NCBI GenBank assembly: GCA_036768485.1
Contig: JAVLUZ010000154.1
Span: forward strand, 48,097,786-48,161,785
Length of the DNA: 64,000 nt
Direction of reading: 5' to 3'
DNA from: Mermis nigrescens
Taxonomy: Eukaryota; Nematoda; Enoplea; Mermithida; Mermithidae
Part shown: positions 12,486 to 23,690 of the stretch, piece after piece
Layout: each line of letters starts with the position of its first letter
Numbering within the stretch: the first letter of the stretch is position 1
The notes under the pieces: generated by a model
The model's input: only the letters and a program-made list of their open reading frames with translations
What the model was told of the DNA's origin: nothing
Databases searched by the model: none
Program-made: the position numbers and the translations under genes

Positions 12486-13192
12486 TTGCCAGTTTTGGAC
12501 CCGGTTGTTCACTGGTCCCAAGCCATTTTTAGGGGGATAAATGGGATAAATGACCAAACTTTTTGGCCAAAAACGACCGCCTAAAAACATCCGAAAAATT
12601 CAATTTTTTCCGAAAATCGGGGAAGGGTGGGGTAGGAAATTTTCTGGCTTTAGGGGGAAGGGGGACAATAAACTTTACTCTCATCCTCTTTTACATGTAC
12701 GGGGCAATGCTTTTTTCGTATAAGGCCTCTTTGCACATGTACAAAGATGGTTCCAAAAGTCTGTACATTTTGTACATGCAAATTTTTGTGTCCTAAAATA
12801 TGGTACAGTAGCTATTTTAGTGTGGTAAAATAGGGTTTTTCGACCTTTGGTAGTGTATTTTAGCTAATTTCTGGGTTTCTTAACGCCAAAAATAACTAAA
12901 AATTGTCTCAGCACGACGCGAAGCGCCAAAAAATTTGAATTTTTTGTTTCTAAACGCAATTTCTCTATTTTAAAGATATATAGAAAACAAAATTACTCAT
13001 TTGGCGCGAAGCGCCGAAAATTTTTGAGAATTTTACACCTTTTTCACAGTTTTTGTCTTCCCAAAAATCTTTGTACATGTACAAATACGATCCCGAAAAG
13101 TCTTTGTACATCGGAGAAAATCTTTGCCGAAGGCAAAAAAACCGTGGTATGGGGGATCCCCCATCCCCCTGTAACATGTACGACCACTAGTT
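12486..13192 (+). repeat. G-rich MITE split by a TGTACA hairpin repeat
   Basis: The left part of a CATGTAAC-family MITE (12486-12705) and its right end (13148-13192, GGGATCCCCCATCCCCCTG then TAACATGTACGA) flank a complete TGTACA repeat (12706-13147). The same arrangement occurs at 25240-25890. This points to an insertion or a fixed composite. Confidence 0.65.
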
Positions 13193-14005
13193 TTCGAGAT
13201 ACCTGTCTTTCAAAATTTTTAGTCGCTCCCGGAATAAAATCCTGGCTACGTGTTTGTGCATGTGTATACTTGTAGTACCTGGCAGAGCGGAGATTGAGTC
13301 GCCATTTGATAATAAGTCGCAAGATTGATCAACTACCTTGTCCGGTAAGTTAACAACAGATTGAGAAAAATCGGCTTTGCTGTGTTTTATGGATAGCAAC
13401 GAAGGGGCGCAATCTAAAGGGTCTGAAAAATGCATGAGTCAACATAAAGGAATACATAAAGCTTGATAGGTGTAGTGTAATCCATAAAAAATAATACATT
13501 TTATAAATATTTCACATATTTCTGGTCTAAAATAAGCTAGAGGCAAGCTATTTACACTGCTATATGAGACAACCATTCTTCTGTTAAAAGATAAAATTTT
13601 ATTCAGATTCTTCGAGAAATGAGCAACATATTCCTTTATTTCAAAAGGTTTGTCACAAAGCTAGTGAACATGAAACTTTGTGCTAAAAATGTATAATAAT
13701 TTTCCGCAAATACTTTAGAACTATTTTGTCATCGAAAGTCTGCAAATTATTTATTACCAAATCATTTCACACAATATAAAATCATTAAAAAGAAATGCCC
13801 CTACAACCAACTTAATATTATATATAAATATTTTTCTAGAAGAAAATTAAGTACAGGAAGCAGCCAGCGAAGCGTCCATAGATCAAAAGAGTTTTGATAA
13901 CAGCAAATTGTTCAAGTCATGAAATTCACGAAAAAGGACTCGTTAAAATTGAGTCTGGGTAAAATTATTGCCTCATAACATTTTTGTGCCATTTCTCGTA
14001 CACAG
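13193..14005. other. No feature recognised
   Basis: AT-rich, with no repeat family shared with the rest of the window and no coding signal. Confidence 0.4.
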
Positions 14006-14007
14006 TG

Positions 14008-14440
14008 TTTTTTTTTGTACAAGGCCCATTTGTACATGTACAAAGATGGTCCCAAAAGTCTTTGTACATTTTGTACATGCAAATCTTTGTGTACTATAAT
14101 ATTGTACAGTAGCGATTTTAGTGTGGTAAAACAGGGTTTTCGATCTTTAGTAGTGTATTTTAGCTAATTTCTTGGCTTCTGACGCCAAAAATTACAGAAA
14201 ATTGTCTCAAAACGGCGCGAAGCGCCAAAAATTTCACATTTTTCCGTGCTAAATGCAAATTCTGCCATTTTAAAGATATACAGGACAAATAATTACTCAT
14301 TTAAAATTTTTTGGAATTTTTTCACCTCTTTACAATTTTTGTCTTCCCAAAAAATCTTTGTACATGTACAAAGACGGTCCAGAAAAGTCTTTGTACATCG
14401 TGAAAAATCTTTGCTGAATACAAAAAAAACCGTACTCGTA
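14008..14440 (+). repeat. TGTACA hairpin repeat, reference copy
   Basis: The cleanest of about eight copies. Order: TTTTTTGTACAAGG(C/T)CC; a module in which TGTACAAAGA and TCTTTGTACA pair around a GGTCC-containing loop; TACAGTAGCGATTTTAGTGT; AACGGCGCGAAGCGCC; AGATATACAGGACAAATAAT; a second TGTACAAAGA/TCTTTGTACA module in the same direction; then ATCTTTGCTGAATAC. Short ORFs rich in MYKD and FVHVQ strings throughout the window come only from this repeat. No transposase is seen. The ends hold direct, not inverted, modules, so the superfamily is unclear. Confidence 0.75.
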
Positions 14441-14875
14441 CATCAAAGTTTTCCGTTTAACGATTAAGAGCAAATTTTTCGTTTTTCTTGAAAGGTAAGG
14501 AATGGTCACCATGTTCACCCGACCTTATTTCAAATCATTACTAAGTTTGAGGTACGCTTCAGCAGAAATAATTAGTAGCCCAACATGTCCCCAAGCACTG
14601 AATCATATTCTGATGGAACAAAGTATCGAGGATAGAATAAATTTGATTGTCCAATAATTTTGTCGCCAATTCAAAATTTTTAATGATGTCTTTGAATCGA
14701 TCTTACGGAAGCTTTTTCCAGTATGCAAGTTTTAAATTATATCAGCGCAAGTTAAATACTGTTTGATGCACAATTGAATTTGCTTTTATTTGATCTATTT
14801 GCTTTAGTTCAGCGCTCAGATTTCGTTACAATTGTATTAAGATAAATGTATTGTCTTTCATGAAACACCCTTTGT

Positions 14876-15078
14876 CGTACATGTAACGGCTTAAAAGTTT
14901 GGGTGGGGCAGACCGTGGGATAAATGACCACCAATTTTTAGACAAAACGGCCAAATAATGCCTAAAAACGGCCAAAAAATTCGAGTTTTTCGGGTCAAAA
15001 ATTTTCTGGCTTGGAGGATGGGGAGACGTCCGACTTGGGTGGGGGATGCCTTACCACCCCCTCCTCTTACACATATGC
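14876..15078 (+). mobile_element. G-rich MITE, CATGTAAC family
   Basis: It runs from GTACATGTAACGGCTTAAAA through GGCCAAATAATGCCTAAAA and GACGTCCGACTTGGGTGGG to a decayed right end TCTTACACATATG. It is noncoding. Confidence 0.65.
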
Positions 15079-15079
15079 C

Positions 15080-16405
15080 CTTTATAAAGGAAGATTGCAT
15101 GAGACGGCGTGAGGTAACTTTTCATTTTACAGGCGAAATAGAGAAACTCGCCTTTATCTCCGAGAGATGAAATTCTTGATTCCAAGAGAAGAAATTCTTG
15201 ACGCCAGATGATAGGGCGAATGCCCCCTTTCTTTAAAATTTCCGGTCGGTGCTTTCGTTGTTTTCAAATAGAAATTGGGAGGTGTATAGATTAGTTAATC
15301 CAACAAAAATCGGATTGAGACAGTTTGATAATTTTCCGTTTCGCTCGTCTTCAAAAAAAGTCAAAATTTGATTTCAGACGGTAAGGATGACAAAAAAATT
15401 TCTGAACTATTTATCAATAAAATACCGCGAATCGGACATTAAAATGGCATAAATACCAAGACGATCCGATGCTTCGCGCCGCATTTATGAATTTTTGTAT
15501 TTTTCTATCATCAGTCACATAAAGCATGGACGATCAGTGGGAGGTCAAAAATAAGCTTTTTGGGGCCAAAATGACCTCAAAAACTAGTATATATGCTAAA
15601 ACAGGGTTAAAACTAAGTTGTTCAACAGTTTCTGGTCAAATTCTTCAATCTTTTTTTGAAGAAAATCTTATATTTTCATTTATTTCCGGCCTTCGTTTTG
15701 GCTCATTTTCCCAGAAAATTTCAGAGTTTTGCATTCTAAGATGGAGAAGAACCCCATACCCGTCCCCTGAAGTGAATGTCTCATCAGTGCCCAGAAATTG
15801 CCTAAGGTAATAAAATTTAAATTTTAAAGATGTACAAAATAATGTGTCGCGGCCATAATTAGGATGAAGCAATAAAATACGATTTCGGCTAACTTAAGCT
15901 GTTAACTCATTGCTGGAGCTCTTTAAACAGAACTAGCATTTATCAGCAAATCGGGACTTTTTGTCCTTTAAGCTTACTTACGTGTGTAAGCATCATAAAG
16001 TCACACAGAATATAAATTCGCTCACGTCAGCATGGAGCGCCTAAAATTTTTGAAATTTTTCGAATTTTTAGATTTTTATAGATTATAAAATTATTTAATT
16101 ATAAATTATAACATTTTTTGACAGTTTACTGTTTTAGTGCCCCAGAAAAAATCTTTGTAAATGTGAAATGCGAATATGAGAGTAGCTGAACACTCTTACT
16201 ATCAGCTTCTGTCGAACATGACAGTGAGGTCTCCGATGAAAGCGTTTGATTAGCAATTTCGTTGTTTAGCACCGTGGATTGCTCTTCAACATTTTTCACT
16301 TGACTTGCAACATGCGTCTGATTCTCAGCGCAAATGGGATTAGCTTAAAAATATTAATTTGGAATAAATAGCAGAAAAGCAATAAAACCTAAGTTTATTT
16401 GACTC
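15080..16405. other. No gene; diffuse repeat at 15526-15745
   Basis: Bases 15526-15745 (GGGGCCAAAATGACCTCAAA onward) have a diverged relative at 17985-18195 (GGGCCAAAATGACGTGAAAA). This marks another old dispersed family. Nothing else is recognised. Confidence 0.4.
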
Positions 16406-16409
16406 TGGA

Positions 16410-16565
16410 CCATGCACGTATCTCTGAGGGGAATGGGAGGGAGGTTCGCAACCCCCCTAAATTCAGAAAAATCGGAAAAATAGGACTTTTTAAACGTTTA
16501 TTTTGTGCTATTTTTGGCCTTTTTGGGCTTAGTCCCCCCAAAATTGGACGAACAGCTACGTGCCT
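16410..16565. repeat. Dispersed repeat ending AGCTACGTGCC
   Basis: Shared with 22580-22710 and 54285-54463. Common parts are TTTTTGGCCTTTTTGGGC, then a CCCCAAAAT(T/A)GGA block, then AGCTACGTGCC(T/C)G. Short and noncoding. Confidence 0.6.
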
Positions 16566-16574
16566 GATACGGAC

Positions 16575-17765
16575 GGCACCGAAATTCGGTATTATCGCAC
16601 GCAACCCGTCTCCACCTTCGGAAAAACGTATCCTCGAATAATGTTTTTCTGCAAAAGTCATCGATTATAGTCATATTTGATACGCTGATGACGAATATGA
16701 TCATACATGTAACGGCTCGAAATTTGGAGGGTCCCGGGCTTTTTTAGGGCAGGGGCTAAATGGCCTCCAATGTTTGGCCAAAAACGGAAAAAAATCGCCT
16801 GAAACGGCCACAAAATTCGATTTTTTCCAACAATCGGGTGAGAGGGTCAAAAAATTTCTGACTCCGGGGGGTCGGAGGGACGTCCGATTTTGGGTAAGGG
16901 ACCCCCATCCTCCTGTTACATGTATGAATATGATGGTCCTTTTTAACAAAAACGCGTATATCTAATTATATATGCAAATTTATGCAAATGTTATTCAAAT
17001 TTGGAATTGTGCACGACTGGTTGTGGTCTGACTTAATTAGCTGATTACGAATATAGTAAATATTTTTAATAGAAAAGCAAGTATTATTTTAAAATTTTTG
17101 TTTTTAATTTTAAAAACCTTCGGAAAATGTATTTTCGTACGATTTTCTACAAAAGTCAACGAATATAGTCATATTTGATACGCTGATGACGAATATGATA
17201 ATCATTTATGACAAAAACGCGTATACGTAATTATATATTCGAATTAATGCAAATATTATCCAAATTTGAAATTGAATATGATTGGTTGTGGTCTGATTTG
17301 ATTAGCTGATTATGAATATCTTAAACATTTTTAATAGGAAAGCGAGTATTATTTTAAATCTTTTGCTTTTAATTTTTTAATATTTAATTTTTTGATTTTC
17401 TCACATTTTTCTACATTAAAAAAATAATAAAAATTAAAAAATGGGAAAAAATTTAAAAGAAATTGATAACTAAAAATTTAATATTATACCCGCCTTTCTA
17501 TTGAAAATCTTTATTATATTCGTAATCAGCTAATCAAATCAGGCCATAACCAGTCATGCGCAATTTCGATTTGAATTATATTTGCTTAAATTTGCGTATA
17601 ATAATTAGATATAGGTACGCATTTTTTAAAATGACTATCATATTTTCCATCAGCGTATCAAATATGACTTTAATCGATGACTTTGGAAGGAAAACATTGT
17701 GAGAGGATACATTCTTCCAGAGTTGGAGACGTACTGCGTTAATACCCCGAAATTCTGCGGAAGGT
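16575..17765. mobile_element. Nonautonomous element with ~300 bp inverted termini
   Basis: The left side (GTATCCTCG at 16629, TCATATTTGATACGCTGATG at 16671, CTGGTTGTGGTCTGA near 17017) is mirrored at 17490-17765 (CATCAGCGTATCAAATATGA at 17649, then GAGGATAC). A third, direct copy of the arm is at 17125-17350. The left arm carries a G-rich MITE insertion at 16701-16925, and the uninterrupted arms serve as empty sites. No ORF of note. Confidence 0.7.
16701..16925 (+). mobile_element. G-rich MITE, CATGTAAC family, with target-site duplication
   Basis: The inverted ends are TCATACATGTAAC and GTTACATGTAT. They are flanked by GAATATGA at 16693-16700 and 16926-16933. The sibling arm at 17190-17215 (GACGAATATGATAATC) shows the empty site. 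An 8-9 bp TSD suits hAT or Mutator-like mobilisation. The interior is noncoding, with G-runs and repeated GGCC-AAAAA phrases. Confidence 0.8.
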
Positions 17766-18189
17766 GAAGTAATTTTCAATGGTCAAGGAAAAAGTCGAAA
17801 ACTTGAACGTGCATAGGACAAAAGTCCCATACTTCGGCCTTTCTCATTGCCCACCTTTCCATTGGAATAGAAGAATTGAAGAATTATAAAAAAATTTTTC
17901 ATACATTGAATTCAGAAAAGTCCTCGTCTGGTTCTAACTTTCCTTGATTCGGGTGGTCCATCAAAACCATAGATGCACAACATGACCTGTCTGAGGGGTC
18001 AAATATTGAGTTTTTTGGGCCAAAATGACGTGAAAAACTGATATGAATGCTCAAATAGAGTAAAACCTATGTTAATCTACAATTTCTTGTCAATTTTGTG
18101 CATTTTGATAACATTTTGATCTTGATCGATTTTCAGCCTCCATTTTGTCTAATTTTTTTCGGAAAATTTTTGATTTTTTTCATTCTGGG

Positions 18190-18460
18190 GCTATAGACCA
18201 TAAGCGGGCAGTAGCGAAATTCTGGGGGCGCATGATTTTTTCAAAGGTAAAAAAATGGCCTTAAGAATGGTGGCATGACAAAGAACACCATGTTTCAACG
18301 TTTCTCACCGAGAACTATTCATTGGCATCAAAAAATTGCTGAAAGAACAAAAAATTTCAAAAATTGAATTGGGGGGTGTTTTGGTTTCTGGGGGGGGGTA
18401 GTTTGATTCCTGGGGAAAGTGCGTAACCCCCAAAGACCCCACGCCCAGGTGTGCTATAAA
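18190..18460 (+). repeat. GTGGGCAGC-family repeat, copy 3
   Basis: AAGCGGGCAGTAGCGAAATTC through CTATTCATTGGCATCAAA to ACGCCCAGGTGTGC. Same order as at 4975-5256. Noncoding. Confidence 0.65.
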
Positions 18461-19130
18461 TCCCTAAACCCGCACGTGCTTGTCTGGTTCAAGCCTCCTC
18501 TAAGATAACGTGCGATTCCTGCTCGTAGTCAGCTGTATGATTGTAGTTGAAAATGCAATCCTTCAATCATAAAGCTTCTAGCTATAAATGAAGCAAAATA
18601 AGAGCTTCTGCTCATTTTCAATATCGAAAAACAGAATTAATATCAATTTTTGAAGCAACAATCAGTCTCCGTTCAAATCAAATCGGAATGATTCATTCTT
18701 CTCTACTAATTAATGCAACGTTCCGTTGCTAGACAATAAAATACGTTCAATAGGAAGGTTGGACAGCTATCATTTAGAAAAATCTTATTATTCCAACTCT
18801 GAATTTAATGAATAAACTGCGCGACAAAGTATGTCACAAATTAATGCAGATCGAGGCAGCGCCTTCTTGTATTAAAATTTTCACTTTCTTCATGATTTTT
18901 CGAATCAGCTTTCACATTTTCAGCCGATGCTTACTTAATCGAAAACTAGTCGTTCCGATTCCAATAACAAACCAAACCAGTCGTCGCGAGAAATTATAAA
19001 AGTAGCTGACTATGTAAATTCGGTCATTTTAATTAGGACAAAACACTACGAAGTAATTTGAAACAAAATGTAATATAATTAGCAGCGTAGTATTGGAGAC
19101 ACAATGATTTATCACGATGCTTCAAAGTGC
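18461..19130. other. No gene assigned
   Basis: Bases 18470-18560 are richer in GC. On the minus strand an AG acceptor-like site precedes a short open stretch ending in TGA, too short to call. The rest is AT-rich and unassigned. Confidence 0.35.
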
Positions 19131-19134
19131 AATA

Positions 19135-19621
19135 TAGTCGAACTTCGTTAATAAACACTCGGATAGTAGACACTCCCGCTTAATGAAGAATCTTCCTTCG
19201 GTCCCAACCAAACTGCTATGCTTTATCACATTTGTAAACCCGCTTAAATAGCACTCGGTTAATGGATAATAAACACGATTATTAAAGACCATGACTATAT
19301 GACAACGTGCTAAGGACCTCGGTTAGTGAATGCTTTCCTGGAACGCATGTCTAAGGACACATTTTGTCAAGCAAACCCGGTTAGTAAACACATCTTTCTT
19401 GGATGTTAAACGGGTTCTGTGCACAGCGAATGTTAAAATCACTAATATTTAGAGGAATGCAGTGATTTCAGCCATATTATACGTAGTAGGTACTTTTGGA
19501 TACAAAAGCGCTTTTACATGCGGAAGTAAATAACTGACAACTCGGTTAGTAAGCACATTCGGTTAGTAAACACGGAGCCTATTGGTCCCCTCGGGATGTT
19601 TTCCGACGGGGTTCGACTGTA
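19135..19621. mobile_element. pogo/Tigger-like MITE
   Basis: The inverted ends TAGTCGAACTTCG and GGGGTTCGACTGTA, bounded by TA, match the CAGTCGAACC-type termini of pogo/Tigger elements (Tc1/mariner superfamily). Inside, CGGTTAGTAAACAC-like phrases recur at least four times. No transposase, so nonautonomous. Its position between the last candidate RYBP exon and unassigned sequence suggests an intronic or downstream insertion. Confidence 0.75.
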
Positions 19622-19662
19622 TACATACTGGTACATTCTCATTTGACTCTATAATTTTGAAC

Positions 19663-19931
19663 CTAAAAATCAATATTTGCTTTAAAAAAAGAGCCCTTGG
19701 GCTTTGACTTTTGTTTCAGCATGAACGGAAGGATCGACCCACCCGAAAAGTCTGGTCGCTTCGCAGCGGTCGTTGGGTAGTCGTTGTTATTCGGTGGCAA
19801 GGACGGCGATGCCGACGTCGCTTTCAACGGCGATGCCGTCATTTTAGACGACGACGACGTCGTTGACGACGACGACGATGACGAAACTGACGAAGAGTCG
19901 CGCAGCGAAAACGCGGACGACAAATGAGTCG
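19663..19931 (-). CDS. Candidate coding exon, Ser-rich (possibly RYBP exon 4)
   Basis: On the minus strand TTTATTTAG is a plausible acceptor before 19931. The open frame then reads a Ser/Thr-rich stretch followed by a more complex segment (NNNDYPTTAAKRPDFSGG) and a stop at 19663. Codon third positions are strongly G/C, unlike any neighbour, which favours real coding DNA. A GTGGGT donor after 19743 is an alternative end. To join the candidate exon at 20146-20040 in phase, that exon would have to use its later donor (GTTCGT after 20027). The known RYBP C-terminal segment is not seen. The plus strand also has an acidic open frame here (DDDDVVDDDD), so strand is not proved. It could belong to another gene. 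Confidence 0.35.
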
Positions 19932-20039
19932 CTAAATAAATCAAATGATAAGTGAATAAATACATGATTAAATAAACAAATAAATGAATCAGATAAATAG
20001 ATAGATAAATAAATAAATAAACGAACCTTCGGCGCTTAC

Positions 20040-20146
20040 TGCCGACAAAAAAGACAAAGGGCTGTCAGCGTCGCGATTCGACGCCACGCTGCAAGTCGAA
20101 TTGCGATCGTTGCTAGCGACGCCGCCACGAGAACGCTCTCGGTAAG
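20040..20146 (-). CDS. Candidate coding exon (possibly RYBP exon 3)
   Basis: The minus strand shows acceptor TTCTCCAG before 20146 and donor GCA/GTAAGC after 20040, enclosing 107 GC-rich bases. RYBP exon 2 leaves one base (G), and joining it here gives an open frame beginning AYRERSRGGVASNDRNS. The other two frames either stop or do not fit that phase. Composition is unlike the AT-rich flanks. No conserved domain is recognised, since this part of RYBP proteins is variable. A plus-strand frame (donor CTCTCG/GTAAGC) is also open across the same bases, so the strand rests on phase agreement with exon 2. Confidence 0.45.
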
Positions 20147-20326
20147 CTGGAGAATTAGGTAATCTATGACAGTGTGTGAAATATAAATGCCCAAATTCCT
20201 TTTTTCAAATTTGTATACGTGTTGTTATTTAAAGTAAAGCGGTAAATTACCAAGACAAGACTACAAAACCATATGTGCGTGATTGGGGGACAAAAAAATC
20301 GATTGATTGTTATGGACCGGGGCTCG

Positions 20327-20525
20327 GTTTCAATGAAGTAAGCGTGGGTTAAAATATGAGCCAAGCTTAAGCCTAGCTTAAGCGCTTAAGCCACAACTTT
20401 TATGTTTTAACGCTCTTCTTAAGTGTTGTAAAATTGAACCAGACTTAAGCCTGGCTTAAACCTAAGAAGTCAGGTTGATCCTGGGTTGTCACTTGAGCCA
20501 GGCTTAAAGCATACTTTACTGAAAC
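20327..20525. mobile_element. Small MITE rich in CTTAAGCC palindromes
   Basis: Inverted ends GTTTCAATGAAGTAAGC and GCATACTTTACTGAAAC bound 199 bp packed with CTTAAGCCTGGCTTAA-like self-complementary phrases. It should fold into several short hairpins. Noncoding. It lies just upstream of candidate exon 3 on the gene's strand. Confidence 0.55.
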
Positions 20526-21538
20526 AAATAAACCAGGCTAAAACATGCATATCAAAATCGGACTCAGTTCTTTTAGCACGACCGTGTCTTCGATTTACCT
20601 CAGAGAAAAATTTTCATAATCTCGGAGCTTACATTAGCATGCTAGTTCATCATTTGTGAATAACGCGCACAAGGGCATATGGAGGAGTGAGAGGGGGGTT
20701 TACCCCTCCATCAGATTTTGAAAAACCGGGGGTGCTGTCAAGCGATTTTAGTGAAACATAAGTTGCTGCTAAAAAAATTGGGTTTTATAGTGAAAAAATA
20801 CAGCTCAATGAACCAAAAATTCAGTCAATATGGTCAGTTTACTGTAAAAGTATTAATTTTTCCATAGTCATACGCTGTCACTTAATAGTAAATCATCCAC
20901 TTAATGCATTGTTTAAAATAAACATTTTTTTCGGAAAAACACATTTTAGAATTGAATTCATTCTGACCTCAATAATGACATTTTAATATGCTCAATTAGA
21001 TGAAAATATCAATGAATTAGTTATGACCCCCCATGTTAACTATGTAACCATGTTAAATTTAACCCCCTCTGGCCACTCCTACCATGCCAGCCTATTGAAT
21101 ACTGCAAATAATGCATGTACTTTCTTTTTTTAATATTGCAGCTGTATTTGAGGATGCAAATTTTTAAATTTTTCCCCTATTTTTTAGCTAGATTTATTAC
21201 AATTTTTCAAGACGGTTGGACTTGAATAAATCAAGGAATATATGCTAAATCCAAATTATTAGCTTTCTAATGATCATTTGACTCGGAAAGATTAAGTAAG
21301 TAGAAGTAGTTTATAATATATCAGAAATGATAGCTGACAGCGCGGTTGCCATACACAAATTCAAACTAGCCGCAGACGTACATATGCATGTGTCTCATGG
21401 AGAACAGTGCTTAGCTGTCACGCACTTCTGATTTCTTGCTGGAAATGTAAGAAAACAGAAAATAAATGCAGAATGCTTTAAGGTTGCACAAAGACTAATT
21501 TTCGAGACAAGGACATATTGGGAAATCTGGTACTGTTC
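20526..21538. other. No gene; presumed intron
   Basis: AT-rich. Bases 20680-20720 (GGAGGAGTGAGAGGGGGGTT) echo the G-rich start of the tandem unit at 21539. Otherwise nothing is recognised. Confidence 0.4.
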
Positions 21539-21890
21539 AGACATGCACGTGGAGGAGGGGTTTGGGGGGTTTAGGCCCCCGGAATAGGAAAATGGAAAGT
21601 TCCCTCGGGAAAATGAGGCAAAATAAAGGCGTCAAACGGATGAAATATGAAAAAATTTCTTTAAAATGCTTCAAATTGACCAGAAACTGTGTAATAACGC
21701 AGTTTTAACCAGACATGCACGTATGGAGTTTGGGAGATTCTAGACCCCCAGAATAGAAAAATGGAAAATTTTTTCGGGAAAATGAGGCACAACAAAGGCG
21801 AAAAACGGATGAAAGATGGAAATTTTCTTCATAAGTACTTCAAACTGACCAGAAGCTGTGTTAAGGCAGTTTAGACCTTATTTCATCGCT
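21539..21890 (+). repeat. Tandem duplication, period 172 bp
   Basis: Two units open with AGACATGCACGT (21539 and 21711) and share TAGGAAAATGGAAA-like and CAAACGGATGAAA-like phrases and an AACTGACCAGAAGCTGTG-like end. They are about 80-85 percent alike by eye. Noncoding. Confidence 0.75.
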
Positions 21891-23310
21891 CATACCAGTT
21901 TTTGAGGTCATTTAGACCCCAAAAAGCTAAATTCTGAACCCCCCAGACCAGCTATCCCCCAACCCAAATCGGCCGTGCTGTGCAACTATGGTACTGTCCG
22001 TCTCATGCAATTTAGGGATGACGTACATAGGGTGTTGCTAGAAAAGTTTTATGTTTTTAGTGAAAAAGTCTATTTCATTCACCAAAATTTTCAATGGGCT
22101 TGATCATTTTACCACCGAAAATATCAATCTTTCTATATGAAGTTTGCCTCTTAAGTATGGAAATTCCGGGGGAGGGTGGGGTAAAAGCAAACATTTTCCT
22201 AAAGTGAATTTTTTCGGCGCAAAACCGATAGATACGCGTCAAAAAAACAATTTTTCGACGTTTCTGACAATGCTCTTTCTTTCTCAAAGAAAATAAAAAT
22301 TTCGAAAAGTTGAAAAAAATAAGTAAATTTAAGAGAATTTAAAAAGCGAGTAATCGTATGTTATGCGAAGCGCCAAAAACTTGACTTTTGAGCCAAAATA
22401 TCGCAAAAACACTTTAAACAACACCGTTTCTACGATTTTATTTTGAAAAAATCAAAAATTCTGTTGGTGAAAAAATTTTTGCGGGTAAATTGGAAACCTT
22501 TGTAAATCGGAACCCTTACAGCAACCTTCCCCAAGATAATGCATGGTGCGCGTACTTACGTACGTGCATACGCATGTATGTACACTGGGGGATGAGAGGG
22601 GCTCGGACCACCCAAAATTCAGAAAAATTGGACTTTTTAAACGATATTTAGTGCTATTTTTGGCCTTTTTGGGCTGAGTCCCCCAAAATAGGACGGCCAG
22701 CTACGTGCCCGCAAAAGCCTTAATAAATCTTGAAAATTTTAGCGCCAGATTAATAATTTTTTGCGGTGTTTCCTCAGAAAGCGCCCAAAAATGTGTCTGA
22801 ATGGTTTTAAAAAAATCTAAATTTCTTACCAAAATAAAAACTATCAATACTTTGTGTTAAAAGTGATCTATGTAATGCAGTCAAAATTAGGTAAAAATGC
22901 TTTGAAATGCGGTATTACCACGTAAACGCGTTTTTTTATTATGTGACTAGCAAAAAAACATGAAGTGTGAATTATTCACTGAATTCGATTTTCGGGTCTT
23001 TACCATACCCTTGCCAAGAGGAAACATTTGACTTCTTTTGTATTATTTCTGCGTTGTACAAAACTTATAGTTTACGTATTCAAAGCAAAACTGAAGAGAC
23101 AGTAATGACCATTAATTTTTTTGTAAGGAAGAGATTTTGAGGCTCGAAGTGATGTTTATATGTACATCTTTCTACGCAAAGTATTGATAGTTTTTGGCCG
23201 GTTCTCGATTGTACAAAAAATCGAAGTTTTTGTACAAAAAAAAACGGTACAAAAAACAAAACAAAAAACAACGCACTGCCGTAAAAAGTAATAATGCAAA
23301 GAAAACAACC
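21891..23310. other. Presumed RYBP intron; repeat at 22580-22710
   Basis: Bases 22580-22710 are a copy of the repeat ending AGCTACGTGCC. Bases 23190-23290 repeat TTGTACAAAAAA-like strings. The rest is AT-rich without coding signal. Confidence 0.45.
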
Positions 23311-23320
23311 CCTCATTCAC

Positions 23321-23448
23321 CGTGGGACATCATTGCATGATGTTGCTGTTGAACAAACTTCTGGACACTTTGTTGTTGCTCAACAACCGCCGAATTTAGG
23401 CGTGGCTTCCTAGTCGAAGTACCTTTCCGGACATCGCACATTTCACAT
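23321..23448 (-). CDS. RYBP: RYBP/YAF2 homologue, exon 2
   Basis: This 128-bp minus-strand exon lies between acceptor TATACAAG and donor CACG/GTGAAT. Joined to exon 1 in phase (AA from exon 1 plus A here makes the Lys codon), it completes the zinc finger with C-E-M-C and continues [15 protein letters not shown], the diagnostic block of RYBP and YAF2. It then goes on to a Gln-rich [15 protein letters not shown] stretch, where relatives have NSQLVAQQVAQQ-type sequence. RYBP proteins bind ubiquitinated H2A and RING1 and define variant Polycomb repressive complex 1 in the nucleus. The exon ends in M-M-S-H and leaves one base. The in-frame TGA just beyond lies in the intron. I see no frame damage. 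Which of RYBP or YAF2 it is cannot be decided, since invertebrates usually have one gene. Confidence 0.9.
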
Positions 23449-23539
23449 CTTGTATAAAAAATTATTTTTATTTATCAAGAGTAGAATCAATAATGTACAA
23501 ATTAACGCGAAAAAAAGATTATTGTTGCCTAAAAACCAT

Positions 23540-23690
23540 ACATATAACGGTTCGAAATTGAGGGGGTCCGGCCATTTAAAACAGGGGAATGACCTCCAAT
23601 TTTTAGCCAAAAACGGCCAAAAAAAGCCAAAAAAACAGCTTAAAAACTCCTTTTTTCCAAAAATCGGGAGGGGGGGGAGGGGCACGGTTT
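23540..23690 (+). mobile_element. G-rich MITE, truncated at a TGTACA repeat
   Basis: CATACATATAACGGTTCGAA through GGCCAAAAAAAGCCAAAAA to GGGAGGGGGGGAGGGG, where the TGTACA repeat begins. The right end was not found after the repeat block. Confidence 0.6.

Noticed and set aside
14008..14440. CRISPR-like look of repeated TGTACATGTACAAAG modules
   Set aside because: Only two modules per repeat, no regular spacers, no cas genes, and the genome is clearly animal.
18470..18560. Possible last exon on the minus strand (acceptor CATACAG, frame ending HVILEEA then TGA)
   Set aside because: Under 20 codons, no homology recognised, and the phase fit to the candidate upstream exon rests on an unproved donor.
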